From NCBI GenBank assembly GCA_025057155.1, contig JANWYD010000013.1, forward strand, positions 1 through 64,000: a stretch of DNA of 64,000 nt. Direction: 5' to 3'. The position numbers and the translations under genes were made by a program. Origin of the DNA: Chloroflexaceae bacterium (GTDB taxonomy: Bacteria; Chloroflexota; Chloroflexia; Chloroflexales; Chloroflexaceae). Of the stretch, positions 1 to 9,214 are shown in pieces. The notes under the pieces are model-generated. The model saw only the letters and a list, made by a program, of their open reading frames with translations, did no database searches and was not told where the DNA came from. How positions within the stretch are numbered: position 1 is the first letter of the stretch; the number at the start of each line of letters is the position of its first letter.

Positions 1-77
1 GCGGAGCGAGGGGTCTACCGCACCAGGAGGCGGAAGATGCTTCGCTTCGCTCAGCATGACAGGGCGAGCGAAATACC

Positions 78-269
78 GGAAAACTTACTTCACAGACTAA
101 TTAGTAGTCTGTGAACGAAGTTTCCTGGCATTTCCGCCCCCCTCCCAGCCTCCCCACGTTGGGGGGAGGAACCGGACTCCCTCCCCCAGCGGGGGAGGGT
201 TGGGGAGGGGGCGGAGTTGCCGAAAAACTTCGTTCACAGAGTAATTAGTAGTCTGTGAAGTAAGTTTCC
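78..269. repeat. Nested long inverted repeat ahead of murJ
   Basis: Two arms of about 45 bases (78-125 and 223-269) are near-perfect reverse complements. Each arm is itself a hairpin: the left one pairs CACAGACT with AGTCTGTG. The C-rich and G-rich centre can form two more hairpins (CCTCCCC...GGGGGAGG types). A second version lies at 61063-61222 upstream of eno, sharing about 75 nearly identical central bases. The element ends 12 bases before the likely ATG of murJ, so it forms the murJ leader. No coding potential is seen in it. Positions 1-77 hold nothing I can identify. Confidence 0.8.
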
Positions 270-281
270 TTGCCTTTCTGC

Positions 282-1823
282 ATGAATGACACCGTCCAGA
301 GCGGCGTGGCCGCGCGAGGCATTCTCTCGGCTGCGCTGCTTATCGCGGTCGGGAACATCCTCAGCCGACTGGTCGGCTTCATCCGCGAGCCAATCATCGC
401 CTACTTCTTTGGACGCGGCGTGGCAGTGGATGCGTTCCAGATCGCCTGGACGGTTCCCAGCACTGTCTACGACTTGCTGATTGCCGGGGCTGTGAGCGCC
501 GCCCTTGTGCCGGTGTTCTCGGAGTATGCCGAAGGTGATCGCGACGAGTTCTGGCGGGTCGTCTCGGGCGTGTTGACCCTGGCTCTCGCTGCGCTGACGG
601 CCGTCGTCGCCCTGGCCCTCTGGCAGGCGCCCCTGATCGTGGCGCTCCTCACTCGCCCCCAGGAGAGCGTCCTGCGCGACCTGGCCATTCCGATGGTGCG
701 CCTGCTGATGCCAGCGGTGCTGCTGATGGGCATCTCAGGGCTGGCAACAGCGGTGCTCCACGCCCGGCGACGCTTCCTGCTGCCGGCCTTCGTAATGGTC
801 GCTTTCAACCTCGGGATGGTCCTGGGGGTAGTCACGCTCCACGACCGGTTCGGCGTCAACAGCCTGGCCGTTGGCGCCTTCATTGGCGCGCTGGCCCAGG
901 TCGCGCTGCAACTCCCCGGCCTGCGCGGGGCGCGTTTGCGGCCAACCCTGGGGTTGGGACACCCCGCCGTGCGACGGATCGTGCGCCTGTATGCCCCCGT
1001 AGCGCTGGGGATCGGCTTTTCAATCATCGGCACGTTGATTGACCGGTGGCTGGCTTCGGGCTTCGAGGGCGCCCTGAGCGCGATGCGCTACGCTACCACG
1101 CTCATCCAGTTCCCCCTCGGCCTGGTGGCGTCGGCGGTCGCCCTGGCCGTGCTGCCGACCCTGTCGCGCCAGAGCGCTGTGGCCGCCGAGTCGGAGTTTC
1201 AAACTACGCTGGCAATGGGCTTGAAGGTCGTGCTGCTGTTGATCCTGCCGGCCACGACAGGGCTGGCAGTCCTGGCAACACCGATCACCAGTCTGGTCTT
1301 CGAACGGGGCGCCTTCGGTCCTGAGGACACGCACATCACTGCCCTGGCCCTCCTGCTCTACCTGCCCGGCTTACCTGCCGCCGCGCTGGACCAGGTGCTG
1401 ATCTTCGCCTTCTACGCCCGTAAGAACACCCTTACACCTAACCTGATCCAGGGGGCGGCCATTCTCTGCTATCTCTTAACCGCCCTGCCGCTGCTCTGGT
1501 TCACCCGGCTGGGCTTTCTGGCCCTGGTGATCGGCAATTCGGCCCAGTGGATCGGCCACGCTCTGATCACCTGCGCGCTCCTCAGCCGTGCAGCGCCCCT
1601 GCGCGACCAGCGCCTGGGCGAAGCGGCATTCAAAGGCGTGCTGGCCAGCGCCCTCATGGCCGCGACCGTTGCCGGGCTTGCCACAGCGCTCGGCGCTGCC
1701 CCTGCCGTGCTGGTCGTGACGCTCGCCGGGGGCGCGGGGATGCTGCTCTACCTGGCGGTAAGCGCCGGCCTGCGCGTCGAGGCCCTGGGGTTCTTCATCG
1801 CCGCCCTCCGGGCGCGCCTGTAG
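282..1823 (+). CDS. murJ: MurJ/MviN-type lipid II flippase
   Basis: Predicted polytopic inner-membrane protein of 513 residues, the usual length for MurJ of the MOP superfamily, which moves lipid II across the membrane for peptidoglycan synthesis. The N-terminus has the family pattern (GNILSRLVGFIREPIIAYFFG, then a segment reading VDAFQIAW and VPSTVYDLLIAGAVSAALVPVFSEY), followed by about 14 hydrophobic segments. A TTG at 270 is in frame, but the ATG at 282 is preferred; neither has a clear Shine-Dalgarno. The leader is the nested inverted repeat ending at 269. It is not in an operon: the next gene is on the other strand. It could also be a MurJ-like exporter of another lipid-linked sugar. 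Confidence 0.88.
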   Translation: MNDTVQSGVAARGILSAALLIAVGNILSRLVGFIREPIIAYFFGRGVAVDAFQIAWTVPSTVYDLLIAGAVSAALVPVFSEYAEGDRDEFWRVVSGVLTLALAALTAVVALALWQAPLIVALLTRPQESVLRDLAIPMVRLLMPAVLLMGISGLATAVLHARRRFLLPAFVMVAFNLGMVLGVVTLHDRFGVNSLAVGAFIGALAQVALQLPGLRGARLRPTLGLGHPAVRRIVRLYAPVALGIGFSIIGTLIDRWLASGFEGALSAMRYATTLIQFPLGLVASAVALAVLPTLSRQSAVAAESEFQTTLAMGLKVVLLLILPATTGLAVLATPITSLVFERGAFGPEDTHITALALLLYLPGLPAAALDQVLIFAFYARKNTLTPNLIQGAAILCYLLTALPLLWFTRLGFLALVIGNSAQWIGHALITCALLSRAAPLRDQRLGEAAFKGVLASALMAATVAGLATALGAAPAVLVVTLAGGAGMLLYLAVSAGLRVEALGFFIAALRARL

Positions 1824-1840
1824 CAGAAACCGGTTTCTGC
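1823..1840. repeat. 18-bp perfect palindrome after murJ
   Basis: GCAGAAACCGGTTTCTGC is a perfect palindrome starting at the last base of the murJ stop codon. It belongs to the GAAACC/GGTTTC intergenic hairpin family seen throughout the window. It may act as an RNA 3'-end hairpin; there is no T-run. Confidence 0.7.
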
Positions 1841-1883
1841 ACGGAGAGCTGCGCCCTTCCAGACCCGCCTGTCCGACAGGGGG

Positions 1884-1906
1884 ATGGGGAAACCAGGTTT
1901 CCCCAT
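1884..1906. repeat. GGGGAAACC-A-GGTTTCCCC hairpin
   Basis: Perfect inverted repeat with 11-base arms (ATGGGGAAACC and its complement) around a single A. It is one of the best copies of the family; others lie at 15758-15780, 35188-35204, 52211-52231 and 52358-52380. Confidence 0.8.
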
Positions 1907-1907
1907 T

Positions 1908-2081
1908 TCTCAGGGGTAAGGGTTTTCCGGCGCATCCTCGCGTCGCATTCGCCACCTGGGGAATTGGGCCGCCCCCCGCCCCCCGCCCCCGCGTGCGGGA
2001 GCGGGGGGCGGGGGGGTGAGGATCGTAAGCGCATTGGAATGCCGAAAACCCCTTCTCGCTCGAAAAACCTGCACCTGAGAG
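1908..2081. repeat. TIR-bounded intergenic repeat, copy A
   Basis: An element bounded by imperfect terminal inverted repeats (TCTCAGGGGTAAGGGTTTT on the left, AACCTGCACCTGAGA on the right). Sub-terminal blocks are CCGGCGCATCCTCGCGTCGC on the left and GCATTGGAATGCCGAAAACC on the right, around a C/G-rich hairpin centre. The same layout recurs at 32573-32883 (enlarged) and 54609-54779 (inverted). There is no transposase, so it is a MITE-like, non-autonomous repeat. Confidence 0.75.
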
Positions 2082-2111
2082 GTTTCCCCATCCCCCTGCC
2101 GCCCTGAGAAC

Positions 2112-3074
2112 CTACGCCGCCAGCCGATCCGCCAGGTCCTCCATCCGTCGCAGAAAACGCGCGATAAACTCCTTCGCGTCGAAGGACTCCACCAGGCGCG
2201 CATTTGGCGCGCGCCCGCTCTTGCCGCTAAAATCGCCCACCGTCTTGCCCAGAGTCAATTCGCTTGCCAGTTCCACCTCCACGTAGAGATCGCGCGTTTG
2301 CGCCAGTTCCGGCCACCACGCCAGCGATAGGGCCGCCGGGTCGTTGATCGAGCAGCCCGCCCAGCCAAACTCTTGCAGATGAAATTCGAGGTAGTAACGA
2401 GTCGCGTCGGCGATAAAGCGGGGGATCGGGCCGCCGCGCTCCAGCAGCCGGTCCACATCGGCCTGCGTCAACCGCACGTCGCGGGTGATGTCCCACGGCA
2501 TAATCGTCAGCGGCATGCCGCTGGAAAAAACGATCTGCGCTGCGTGGGGGTCAACGAAGACGTTGAACTCGGCCAGGGGCGTGATGTTGCCCTCGGCGCG
2601 AAAGGCCCCGCCCATGAAAATACACTCGCGGACCGCCCGGGCCATGCGCGGCTCTTTCCGCAGGGCCAGGGCCACATTCGTCAGCGGGCCGACCGCAACC
2701 AGGGTGACCTCACCCGGCGCGGCCATCACCTCACGGATCAGCACATCCACCGCATGCTCCGCCACCGGCTGCGCTGCGCTCTGCGACAGGCTGGCGTAGC
2801 CCAGACCCTTCGCTCCGTGGGTGTCGTGCGCCGTTACCGCCGGGCGCAGCAGGGGCCGGTCACAGCCCGCCGCCACCGCGAGGTCGGGCCGGCCCGCCAG
2901 TTCCGCTACCGCCAGCGCGTTGGTTACCGCTTCGGCCAGGGTGCAGTTGCCGTGCACGACCGAAAGGGCGACCAGGTCAATTTCGGGCGAGGCCAGTCCC
3001 AGGAGAATGGCCAGGGCATCGTCAATTCCCGGATCGGTGTCGAGCACCACGCGACGGGGAGGAGGAACGTTCAT
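2112..3074 (-). CDS. Inosine/uridine-preferring nucleoside hydrolase
   Basis: Hydrolyses the N-glycosidic bond of nucleosides in purine or pyrimidine salvage; cytoplasmic. The protein (320 residues from this start) opens with VVLDTDPGIDDALAI, the Asp-rich calcium-binding signature of the IunH/CU-NH family. Further family blocks are VAVGPLTNVALAL, FMGGAF, EFNVFVDPHAA and NDPAALSLAW, the last with a conserved calcium-ligand Asp. The frame is open up to 3110, giving 12 more residues, but the ATG at 3074 has GAGG 7-8 bases upstream and places the signature at the normal distance from the N-terminus. It is monocistronic, and substrate preference cannot be read from the sequence. Confidence 0.92.
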   Translation of the reverse strand: MNVPPPRRVVLDTDPGIDDALAILLGLASPEIDLVALSVVHGNCTLAEAVTNALAVAELAGRPDLAVAAGCDRPLLRPAVTAHDTHGAKGLGYASLSQSAAQPVAEHAVDVLIREVMAAPGEVTLVAVGPLTNVALALRKEPRMARAVRECIFMGGAFRAEGNITPLAEFNVFVDPHAAQIVFSSGMPLTIMPWDITRDVRLTQADVDRLLERGGPIPRFIADATRYYLEFHLQEFGWAGCSINDPAALSLAWWPELAQTRDLYVEVELASELTLGKTVGDFSGKSGRAPNARLVESFDAKEFIARFLRRMEDLADRLAA

Positions 3075-3365
3075 TAGGGCCTCGTCTTCTGCGATAGTTG
3101 CGGCGAGCATGGCTGGTTGGGAAGACTGGAGAAACCGGTTTTGCCCTCACTTTTGCCGGTTACGAAGAGACAGCCGCGCAGTCATCTGAGTTGCGCGCCG
3201 TGACAACCCGTTTCACCAGGCTCGTACCACCCGGTCAGTTTCATAGACAGGTATTTTTTTACTATACCACACTACGTGTACCTCAAGCCTCTTCATAACC
3301 TCCGCGCTCTCTGCGGTGAAAACCCATCCGAGCGTCGGCGCATGTCTCGCTGCGCACAGCTCGCG
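3075..3365. other. Intergenic stretch between divergent genes
   Basis: It contains one degenerate member of the GAAACC/GGTTT palindrome family (AAACCGGTTT at about 3131-3140) and an A/T-richer patch around 3250-3275. I see no gene or RNA here. Confidence 0.5.
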
Positions 3366-3394
3366 TTGACGCTCACGCCCCGCCGTGCCATAAT
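3366..3394 (+). promoter_or_regulatory. Sigma70-type promoter for exonuclease-kinase operon
   Basis: TTGACG at 3366-3371, a 17-base spacer, then CATAAT at 3389-3394, with TGC just before it (extended -10). Expected transcription start near 3401, about 30 bases before the ATG at 3430. Confidence 0.7.
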
Positions 3395-3429
3395 GAAGCG
3401 GGAAAAGAGCTTCGCGCCACGAGTCACCG

Positions 3430-3936
3430 ATGCGCGCCTATCTGGACATTGAGACGACCTTCACCGGCGCGATCAGCGTCATCGGCATCTATCGCCCCGA
3501 CCACGGCGCCATCCAGCTTGTCGGCAGCGGCGTTACCGATGTGAACCTCTACGGGGCCCTGGAAGGGATTGGCACGCTTGTCACCTTCAACGGCAGCGGC
3601 TTCGATCTTCCGGTCATCCGCAAGCGCCTCCTGGCCGATCTACGGGCCGAATATGACCACCGCGACCTGCTGTACATCTGCCGCCGGCGCGGGTTGCGCG
3701 GCGGGCTGAAGGTCGTGGAGCAACGCCTCGGCATTCGCCGAGATACCGCAGGGATCAGCGGCTGGGACGCCCCGCGCCTCTGGCAACGCTACGAGACTGA
3801 GGGCGACCAGGCCGCGCTGCACACGCTGCTGGCCTACAATTATGAAGATGTGGTCAATCTGGCGATCCTGGAGGCTCTCCTCGACGGCCATACGGTTGTC
3901 GCGCCGGTCCCTGCCATCCGCATTGTGATACAGTAA
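3430..3936 (+). CDS. YprB-type RNase H-like 3'-5' exonuclease domain protein
   Basis: A stand-alone 168-residue DnaQ/RNase H-fold domain of the YprB type, expected to be a metal-dependent 3'-5' exonuclease; the substrate is unknown. Seen directly: the Exo I motif YLDIETTF near residue 4 (Asp6, Glu8), the Exo II-like FNGSGFDLPVIRKRL, a conserved HRDLLYICRRRGLRGGLKVVE segment, and the Exo III-like YNYEDVVNLAIL near the C-terminus. Most relatives carry an extra TPR region, which is absent here. It follows a good promoter and sits 9 bases before the PASTA kinase, so the two are probably co-transcribed. The pairing does not by itself establish a functional link. Confidence 0.85.
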   Translation: MRAYLDIETTFTGAISVIGIYRPDHGAIQLVGSGVTDVNLYGALEGIGTLVTFNGSGFDLPVIRKRLLADLRAEYDHRDLLYICRRRGLRGGLKVVEQRLGIRRDTAGISGWDAPRLWQRYETEGDQAALHTLLAYNYEDVVNLAILEALLDGHTVVAPVPAIRIVIQ

Positions 3937-3945
3937 CGACAGTTC

Positions 3946-5766
3946 ATGCAGCAAACGATACTCGATAGCCGCTACGAACTGGAGCGCCTGATCGGCGAGG
4001 GGGGCATGGCTCGCGTTTACGCCGGTCGCGATCTTCGGCTCAACCGGCGCGTCGCTATTAAAATCCCCCATAGCCACTACCTCAGCGACCCCGACTTTCT
4101 CAGCCGCTTCCGCCACGAGGCCCAGGCGGCCGCCATGCTGACCCATCCGAACATCGTAGATGTCTACGATGTTGGTCAGGACGGCGATATTCATTACCTG
4201 GTGATGGAGTATGTCGAGGGCACGAATCTCAAGACAATCATCACCCATGAGGCCCCTCTGCCAATCGCCCGCGCCGTCGATCTCGCCGCGCAGATCGCCC
4301 ATGGCCTGCATGCCGCCCACCGCGCCGGTTTGATCCACCGCGACATCAAACCCCAGAACATTATCGTTACGCCCGATGGCCAGGCCCACATCACCGATTT
4401 TGGGGTCGCCAAAAGCCCCCTGTCCACCGCCCTTACCGAAACGGGAGTGGCCTTCGGCACGGTTGATTATCTCTCCCCCGAGCAGGCCCAGGGCCGGCCT
4501 GCCACGCCGCTCTCCGACGTATATGCCCTGGGAGTGGTCCTGTACGAGATGTTGACCGGTCGCCTGCCGTTCACCGGCGACAATGCCCTGGCCGTGGCGA
4601 TGAAGCACGTTACCGAGCCGCCGGCACCTCCACGACAGCTTGTTCCGGGCATTCCGCCCGGGCTGGAGGCCCTGGTGCTGCGGGCCATGGCCAAGGACCC
4701 GGCCCAGCGCCCCGCCAGCGCTCTGGAGTTCGCCGAGGCCCTCAGGGCCTATGATCGGGCCGCGCAGCAGGAGACGCTGGTCGCCCCCGGGCTGTCCCGT
4801 CCCGCCGCTCCTCTGCCTCGCGTTCAGAATCCCGGCAGTGGGCGCCCGGCGGCGCCTCCGGCCAGCGGCACAACGGGCCGTGTGCCCATTCCCCCGCCCC
4901 GCGGCGCTCCCGCGCGTGCTCCCAGCCAGGACGGGATCGGGTGTGGCGTTTTTGTAGTCGGTTTGCTGGTGCTCGCCGGAGTGCTGGGGCTGATCTTGCT
5001 CATCAGCACCGGCGCCGTCGGGCAACTCTTCGCGGGATGGGGCGGCGGCGGCAATGGCGGCAGCGTGATCGCGACGCCTACCCCCACTCCTGAAACCGGC
5101 ACCCCGACCCCTACCCCTCAGGTAACGGTCGTTGTGCCGGATCTGAGCAACTACAGCGGCGAAGCCGCCGATCAACTGCTGCGCCAGGCATCGTTGCAAC
5201 CGGTGCGCCGTGAAGCGCACAACGCCGAGGTGGCCATCGGCCTGGTGATCAGCCAGGATGTGCCCGCGGGCAGCCTGCTGCCTCCAGGAAGCCCGGTCAC
5301 CTACACGGTTAGTCTGGGGCCGCAACTGGTTGAATTGCCCAACGTGACCCGCATTCCAGCGGCGATCGCTCGCGACCGGCTGACCGCTCAGGGCTTGCGG
5401 GTTGAGGTGCGTGAGGAACCCAGCCGCGAGGTGGATGCCGGCTTTGTTATCAGCCAGTCCCCCAACGCCGGGCTGAGCGTGCCCGTGGGTAGTACAGTAA
5501 CCATTGTGGTGAGCCGGGGCGATGTGGTGCGTTTCCCCAATGTGATCGGATTGCAACGCGACCAGGCCGAGCAGATCCTCCGCGCGACCCCCGGCCTCAC
5601 CCTGATTTTTGTTGATGAACAGGGACCTGATCGGCTCCCCGGATACGAAAACTATGCCGACAACGAGGTCGTGAGCGCGCAGATCGAAAACGGGCCCGGA
5701 ATCCTGAATGGCGACTATATTCCGCGAGGCAGCAATATTATCCTGGGTGTGAAACGTCCGGGCTAA
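3946..5766 (+). CDS. PASTA-domain Ser/Thr protein kinase (PknB/Stk type)
   Basis: Membrane receptor-like Hanks kinase of 606 residues. The kinase domain (about 8-270) has glycine loop GEGGMARV at 17-24, catalytic Lys39 in VAIKI, Glu58, HRDIKPQN at 131-138 and DFG at 151-153, so it should be active. It is followed by a Pro-rich linker, one transmembrane helix (about 331-357), a TPTPTP linker, and three PASTA repeats (about 396-458, 460-526 and 527-604), which bind muropeptides or lipid II in characterised homologues. It probably couples cell-wall state to phosphorylation of cytoplasmic targets. There is no clear Shine-Dalgarno, so translation may depend on the exonuclease gene ending 9 bases earlier. 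No PP2C phosphatase gene is adjacent. Confidence 0.95.
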   Translation: MQQTILDSRYELERLIGEGGMARVYAGRDLRLNRRVAIKIPHSHYLSDPDFLSRFRHEAQAAAMLTHPNIVDVYDVGQDGDIHYLVMEYVEGTNLKTIITHEAPLPIARAVDLAAQIAHGLHAAHRAGLIHRDIKPQNIIVTPDGQAHITDFGVAKSPLSTALTETGVAFGTVDYLSPEQAQGRPATPLSDVYALGVVLYEMLTGRLPFTGDNALAVAMKHVTEPPAPPRQLVPGIPPGLEALVLRAMAKDPAQRPASALEFAEALRAYDRAAQQETLVAPGLSRPAAPLPRVQNPGSGRPAAPPASGTTGRVPIPPPRGAPARAPSQDGIGCGVFVVGLLVLAGVLGLILLISTGAVGQLFAGWGGGGNGGSVIATPTPTPETGTPTPTPQVTVVVPDLSNYSGEAADQLLRQASLQPVRREAHNAEVAIGLVISQDVPAGSLLPPGSPVTYTVSLGPQLVELPNVTRIPAAIARDRLTAQGLRVEVREEPSREVDAGFVISQSPNAGLSVPVGSTVTIVVSRGDVVRFPNVIGLQRDQAEQILRATPGLTLIFVDEQGPDRLPGYENYADNEVVSAQIENGPGILNGDYIPRGSNIILGVKRPG

Positions 5767-5843
5767 AACAAGCCCGGGCCGTGCACAGGAGAGCCACGAC
5801 CTGCCAACCTCTGCCTGCTCCGCGGAAACTGTCAGAAGACCTG

Positions 5844-6044
5844 CTACGCGGCATCGGTGGTCGTGCTATCCGTGGCGGCCGCGCGCCGCAGCCGCTCAGC
5901 CTCATCAAGCAGGCGCCGGCGTTCGGCCACCCCGAAGGCGCGATCAGCATGCTGGCGCCACTCGGGATTGAAGATATAGGCCCACTGCCCGGCCTCGGTG
6001 GTGATCCAGCGCGGCGCTTTGGTCGTCTCAATACGTGTGCTCAT
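5844..6044 (-). CDS. Small hypothetical protein (66 aa)
   Basis: Unrecognised 66-residue soluble protein. It is listed as real because the ATG at 6044 is preceded by a strong ribosome binding site (GGAGGGAGGAT about 8 bases upstream) and the composition looks protein-like, with aromatic N-terminal half (PRWITTEAGQWAYIFNPEW) and charged helical C-terminal half (ERRRLLDEAERLRRAAA). No domain is known to me. It faces the end of the PASTA kinase (convergent) and has its own transcription unit. Confidence 0.65.
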   Translation of the reverse strand: MSTRIETTKAPRWITTEAGQWAYIFNPEWRQHADRAFGVAERRRLLDEAERLRRAAATDSTTTDAA

Positions 6045-6168
6045 CGGGTATCCTCCCTCCTCTCAGATTATGCACGCCAGTCCGGGAACAAATACATGCA
6101 TAGCGCCAGCGTAGCGCGCTGACATGACTCCGGCCTGTTGGCCGGGTGGTATCACGGTAACAATTCAC

Positions 6169-6879
6169 TTATCCGGGAACCAGGGGCAGATCGGCGACCA
6201 GGCGACCCTCACGCAGTCGCAGCACCCGGTCGGCGACGCCGATGACTTCAGGACTGTGGGTGACCATCAGCATCGTCTTGCCCGCCTGTCGCGTAAGCTG
6301 GTCAAGGAGGGCCAGCACCTGCTGCCCGGTTTCGCTATCGAGGTTTCCTGTAGGCTCGTCAGCCAGCACAATCGCCGGATCGTGCACCAGCGCGCGGGCA
6401 ATCGCCACTCGCTGTTGTTCGCCGCCGCTGAGGCGGTCGGGATAACTGGCTCCGCGGTCGCGCAACCCCACCGCGTCGAGCATGGCATGCGCTCGCTCCA
6501 GCGCTGCCGGGCCAACCAGGCCGTTCAGTTCCAGGGGCAATAACACGTTCTCGAGAACCGTCAGCGTCGGCACCAGATTGAAGAACTGAAACACGAAGCC
6601 AATGCTGCGGCGCCGGAAGAGCGTCCGTTCGCGCTCGCTCAGTCGACTCAGCGCGCGACCTTCGACCCACACCTCGCCGCTCGTAGGCAGATCGATGCCG
6701 CTGACCAGGTTCAACAGGGTGCTCTTGCCGCTGCCGCTTTTGCCCAGCAAGACTACCAGTTCGCCGCGCGCGAAGGTCATCGTAACCTCGTGCAACACCA
6801 CCCGATCGCGCCCGGCCTCGGCATACGTTTTGGAGACTCGCTCCAGTCTGATCAACGGCGTTTCCGGCGAATCAAACAT
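6169..6879 (-). CDS. ABC transporter ATP-binding protein, LolD/MacB type
   Basis: ATPase subunit (236 residues) of the MacB/LolD/FtsE-like exporter family. Motifs in order: Walker [11 protein letters not shown]-loop region [16 protein letters not shown], signature [15 protein letters not shown], Walker [13 protein letters not shown], and the H-switch TMLMVTHS. The [10 protein letters not shown] segment is characteristic of this family, which works with FtsX/MacB-type permeases. No permease is adjacent, so the partner is encoded elsewhere. A TTG at 6885 is in frame, but the ATG at 6879 has AAGG six bases upstream and is preferred. The substrate (lipoprotein, peptide or drug) cannot be predicted. 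Confidence 0.9.
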   Translation of the reverse strand: MFDSPETPLIRLERVSKTYAEAGRDRVVLHEVTMTFARGELVVLLGKSGSGKSTLLNLVSGIDLPTSGEVWVEGRALSRLSERERTLFRRRSIGFVFQFFNLVPTLTVLENVLLPLELNGLVGPAALERAHAMLDAVGLRDRGASYPDRLSGGEQQRVAIARALVHDPAIVLADEPTGNLDSETGQQVLALLDQLTRQAGKTMLMVTHSPEVIGVADRVLRLREGRLVADLPLVPG

Positions 6880-7537
6880 TTGCAACCTTTTTGCAAAGCC
6901 TTTCTTTGCATTATACCCCGAATATGGTCAAAACGCCAGCATAGACCAATAGACTGCCCTCAGCGGCTCTTCCGTACGGCAGAGCGCCCCGGCGCCGGCA
7001 GCGGGCAAACCTGGTTTCGCCGACACACAATCTGGAAGGTCGGGTCTATGGCCCTCTCCGATGAGCCGGGGTATGGAGGCCATCCGGTTTGCTTATAGCG
7101 TTTCTCGAAAAGGTTGACCCGTAACGCTAGCAGCGCAGGCGCAGCGAGCTACACCGTTCAGTGTCCTCAGTGGATCAAGCATTTCGGTCAGTGCTCTAGA
7201 AAAAGAATGGCGACCGTGGTGGTCGCCACGCAGCTTCACAGTACGGGAGACGCGCAAGCGCAGGGCCTCGCGTTAGGCGAGGTGGGGGCCGTCAGGGGAA
7301 GAAGAGGAAGAGAGGGGGGTAAACACACGTGGAACGCATTGCGAGGAAACCCTCGCCGACCGGAACCCCTGCTGGCTGCGCGTTCTTCCGTTGAGCATAG
7401 CATACACGCTGCCCCTCCCACGCTACAATAGTTCCTTCTTCCCCCTTTGGCATAAGCCATGCCAGGTTACGGAAGTGGGAAGTGCGACCAGGTCGTGCTA
7501 CAATACACGCAGAACGAACTTGCGTCCACCTAAGCTC
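6880..7537. other. Long intergenic region before rarA
   Basis: It contains a copy of the TTTCTC(A/G)(A/G)AAAGGTTGAC motif at about 7098-7118, also found after lon and eno, and a small hairpin GCGACC...GGTCGC near 7210-7226. A possible -10 (TACAAT, 7499-7504) lies 34 bases before rarA without a convincing -35. No gene is supported. Confidence 0.5.
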
Positions 7538-9037
7538 ATGACGCCAAAACGCAGCCCTACCATCTTTGACGCCCAGCGCGACCGGACCCTCCGCGACCAG
7601 GCCCCTCTGGCGGCGCGGATGCGCCCGCGCACGCTCGACGAGTTCGTTGGCCAGGAACACCTGGTGGGCGAAGGACGCCTGCTCCGCCGGGCCATCGCCA
7701 ACGACCAGCTTTTCTCTATGATCCTCTGGGGGCCGCCCGGCAGCGGCAAGACCACCCTGGCGCGGATCATCGCCGAGAGCACCAACGCCCACTTCGAGCC
7801 GTTGAGCGCCGTTAGCGCCGGGGTCAACGACCTGCGCCGGGTAATCCAGGAGGCCCAGGACCGGCTGGGCATGTTCCAGCAGCGCACCGTACTGTTTATT
7901 GACGAGATCCACCGCTTCAACAAGGCCCAGCAAGACGCCGTGCTGCCCTATGTCGAAGATGGCACGATCATCCTGATTGGGGCCACCACGGAGAACCCTT
8001 CGTTCGAGATCAACAGCGCCCTGCTTTCGCGAGCGCGCGTCTTTACCCTGGAGGCCCTGAGCGACGAGCACCTCGCCCGGCTTATTGACCGGGCCATCGC
8101 CGACCGCGAGCGCGGTCTGGGTGAACTGAACGTGCTGCTGGCCGCCGATGCGCGCGGGTATCTGGTGAACATGGCCAACGGCGACGCCCGAACCGCCCTC
8201 AACGCCCTGGAAGCCGCCGCCCGTTCCAAGGCTCCGGCCCTGGGAGAAAAGCGCCTGATCACCCTCGATGACATTCGCGACGCGCTGCAAAGCCGCGCCA
8301 CACGCTACGACAAGAGCGGCGAATTGCACTTCAACGCCATCTCCGCCCTGCACAAAAGCGTCCGTGACGGCGACCCCGACGGCGCGCTCTACTGGCTGGG
8401 GCGCATGCTCGACGGCGGCGAGGATCCCCTCTATATCGCCCGGCGCATCGTGCGCATCGCCGTGGAGGACATTGGCATGGCCGATCCGGCGGCCCTGCCG
8501 CAGGCCATCGCCGCTCAACAGGCGGTGCATTTCCTTGGCCAACCCGAGGGCGAACTGGCCCTTGCTCAGGCGGTGGTCTATCTCTGCCAGGCCCCCAAGA
8601 GCAACGCGGTCTACCGCGCCTATGCCGCGGCGATGCGCGATGTGGCCGAGACGCGCAACGAACCGGTGCCGCTGCACCTGCGCAACGCCCCGACGGATCT
8701 GATGAAACGCCTGGGCTACGGCAAGGGCTACGAGTACGCCCACGATCTGCCCGCGGGCCGTAGCGACCAGGCCCACCTGCCCCCGAATCTGGAAGGACGG
8801 ATCTACTACGAGCCGACCAATCACGGGTTCGAGAGCCTGGTGCGCGAGCGCCTCGTCTGGCGCGAAGAACGCCGTCGCCAGCGCGAACACGAAGCCCCTT
8901 CAGCGCAGAACCATGACGCCACTGTTCCCACTCTCCCCGACCCCCAGGCGCTCTCCGGCGAAGAACCGCAGGAATGGCCGCCGGAACCTTCCCCATCAGC
9001 ACCGCGCCCGGCACGAACCGGCCGCCGCAAAGGATGA
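7538..9037 (+). CDS. rarA: Replication-associated recombination protein A (RarA/MgsA)
   Basis: AAA+ ATPase (499 residues) of the RarA/MgsA/WRNIP1 family, which acts at stalled replication forks and is related to clamp-loader subunits. Motifs: RPRTLDEFVGQEHL, Walker A GPPGSGKT at 65-72, Walker B FIDEIHRF with Asp122-Glu123, sensor 1 GATTENPSF near 149-156, then the RarA C-terminal block with EDIGMADP and FLGQPEGELALAQAVVYL. The frame is open back to 7391, but the ATG at 7538 gives the normal family N-terminus. The last 40 residues are Pro/Arg-rich and longer than in most homologues. Confidence 0.95.
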   Translation: MTPKRSPTIFDAQRDRTLRDQAPLAARMRPRTLDEFVGQEHLVGEGRLLRRAIANDQLFSMILWGPPGSGKTTLARIIAESTNAHFEPLSAVSAGVNDLRRVIQEAQDRLGMFQQRTVLFIDEIHRFNKAQQDAVLPYVEDGTIILIGATTENPSFEINSALLSRARVFTLEALSDEHLARLIDRAIADRERGLGELNVLLAADARGYLVNMANGDARTALNALEAAARSKAPALGEKRLITLDDIRDALQSRATRYDKSGELHFNAISALHKSVRDGDPDGALYWLGRMLDGGEDPLYIARRIVRIAVEDIGMADPAALPQAIAAQQAVHFLGQPEGELALAQAVVYLCQAPKSNAVYRAYAAAMRDVAETRNEPVPLHLRNAPTDLMKRLGYGKGYEYAHDLPAGRSDQAHLPPNLEGRIYYEPTNHGFESLVRERLVWREERRRQREHEAPSAQNHDATVPTLPDPQALSGEEPQEWPPEPSPSAPRPARTGRRKG

Positions 9038-9214
9038 GCGCAAGCGTGTATAATGCACGACATCCCTACAGCAAAGATTAGGGACATCAGGTTTCCTCCA
9101 GACCCTGCCCATGGCGGACGCCCAGTAGCGCAACCCTCAAGGTTGCGCGCAGAGTTTCGGAGGGTGGCGCCTCTCGGGAAACCTTCTTTCCGGCTGTAGT
9201 TCGAGGAGCGTACC

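Noticed and set aside
3640-5556. 638-residue open frame antisense to the PASTA kinase and exonuclease
   Set aside because: Shadow frame; His/Gln/Gly-rich composition and no domain, opposite a clear kinase.
7292-8890. 532-residue open frame antisense to rarA
   Set aside because: Shadow of rarA; no motifs, no start signal.
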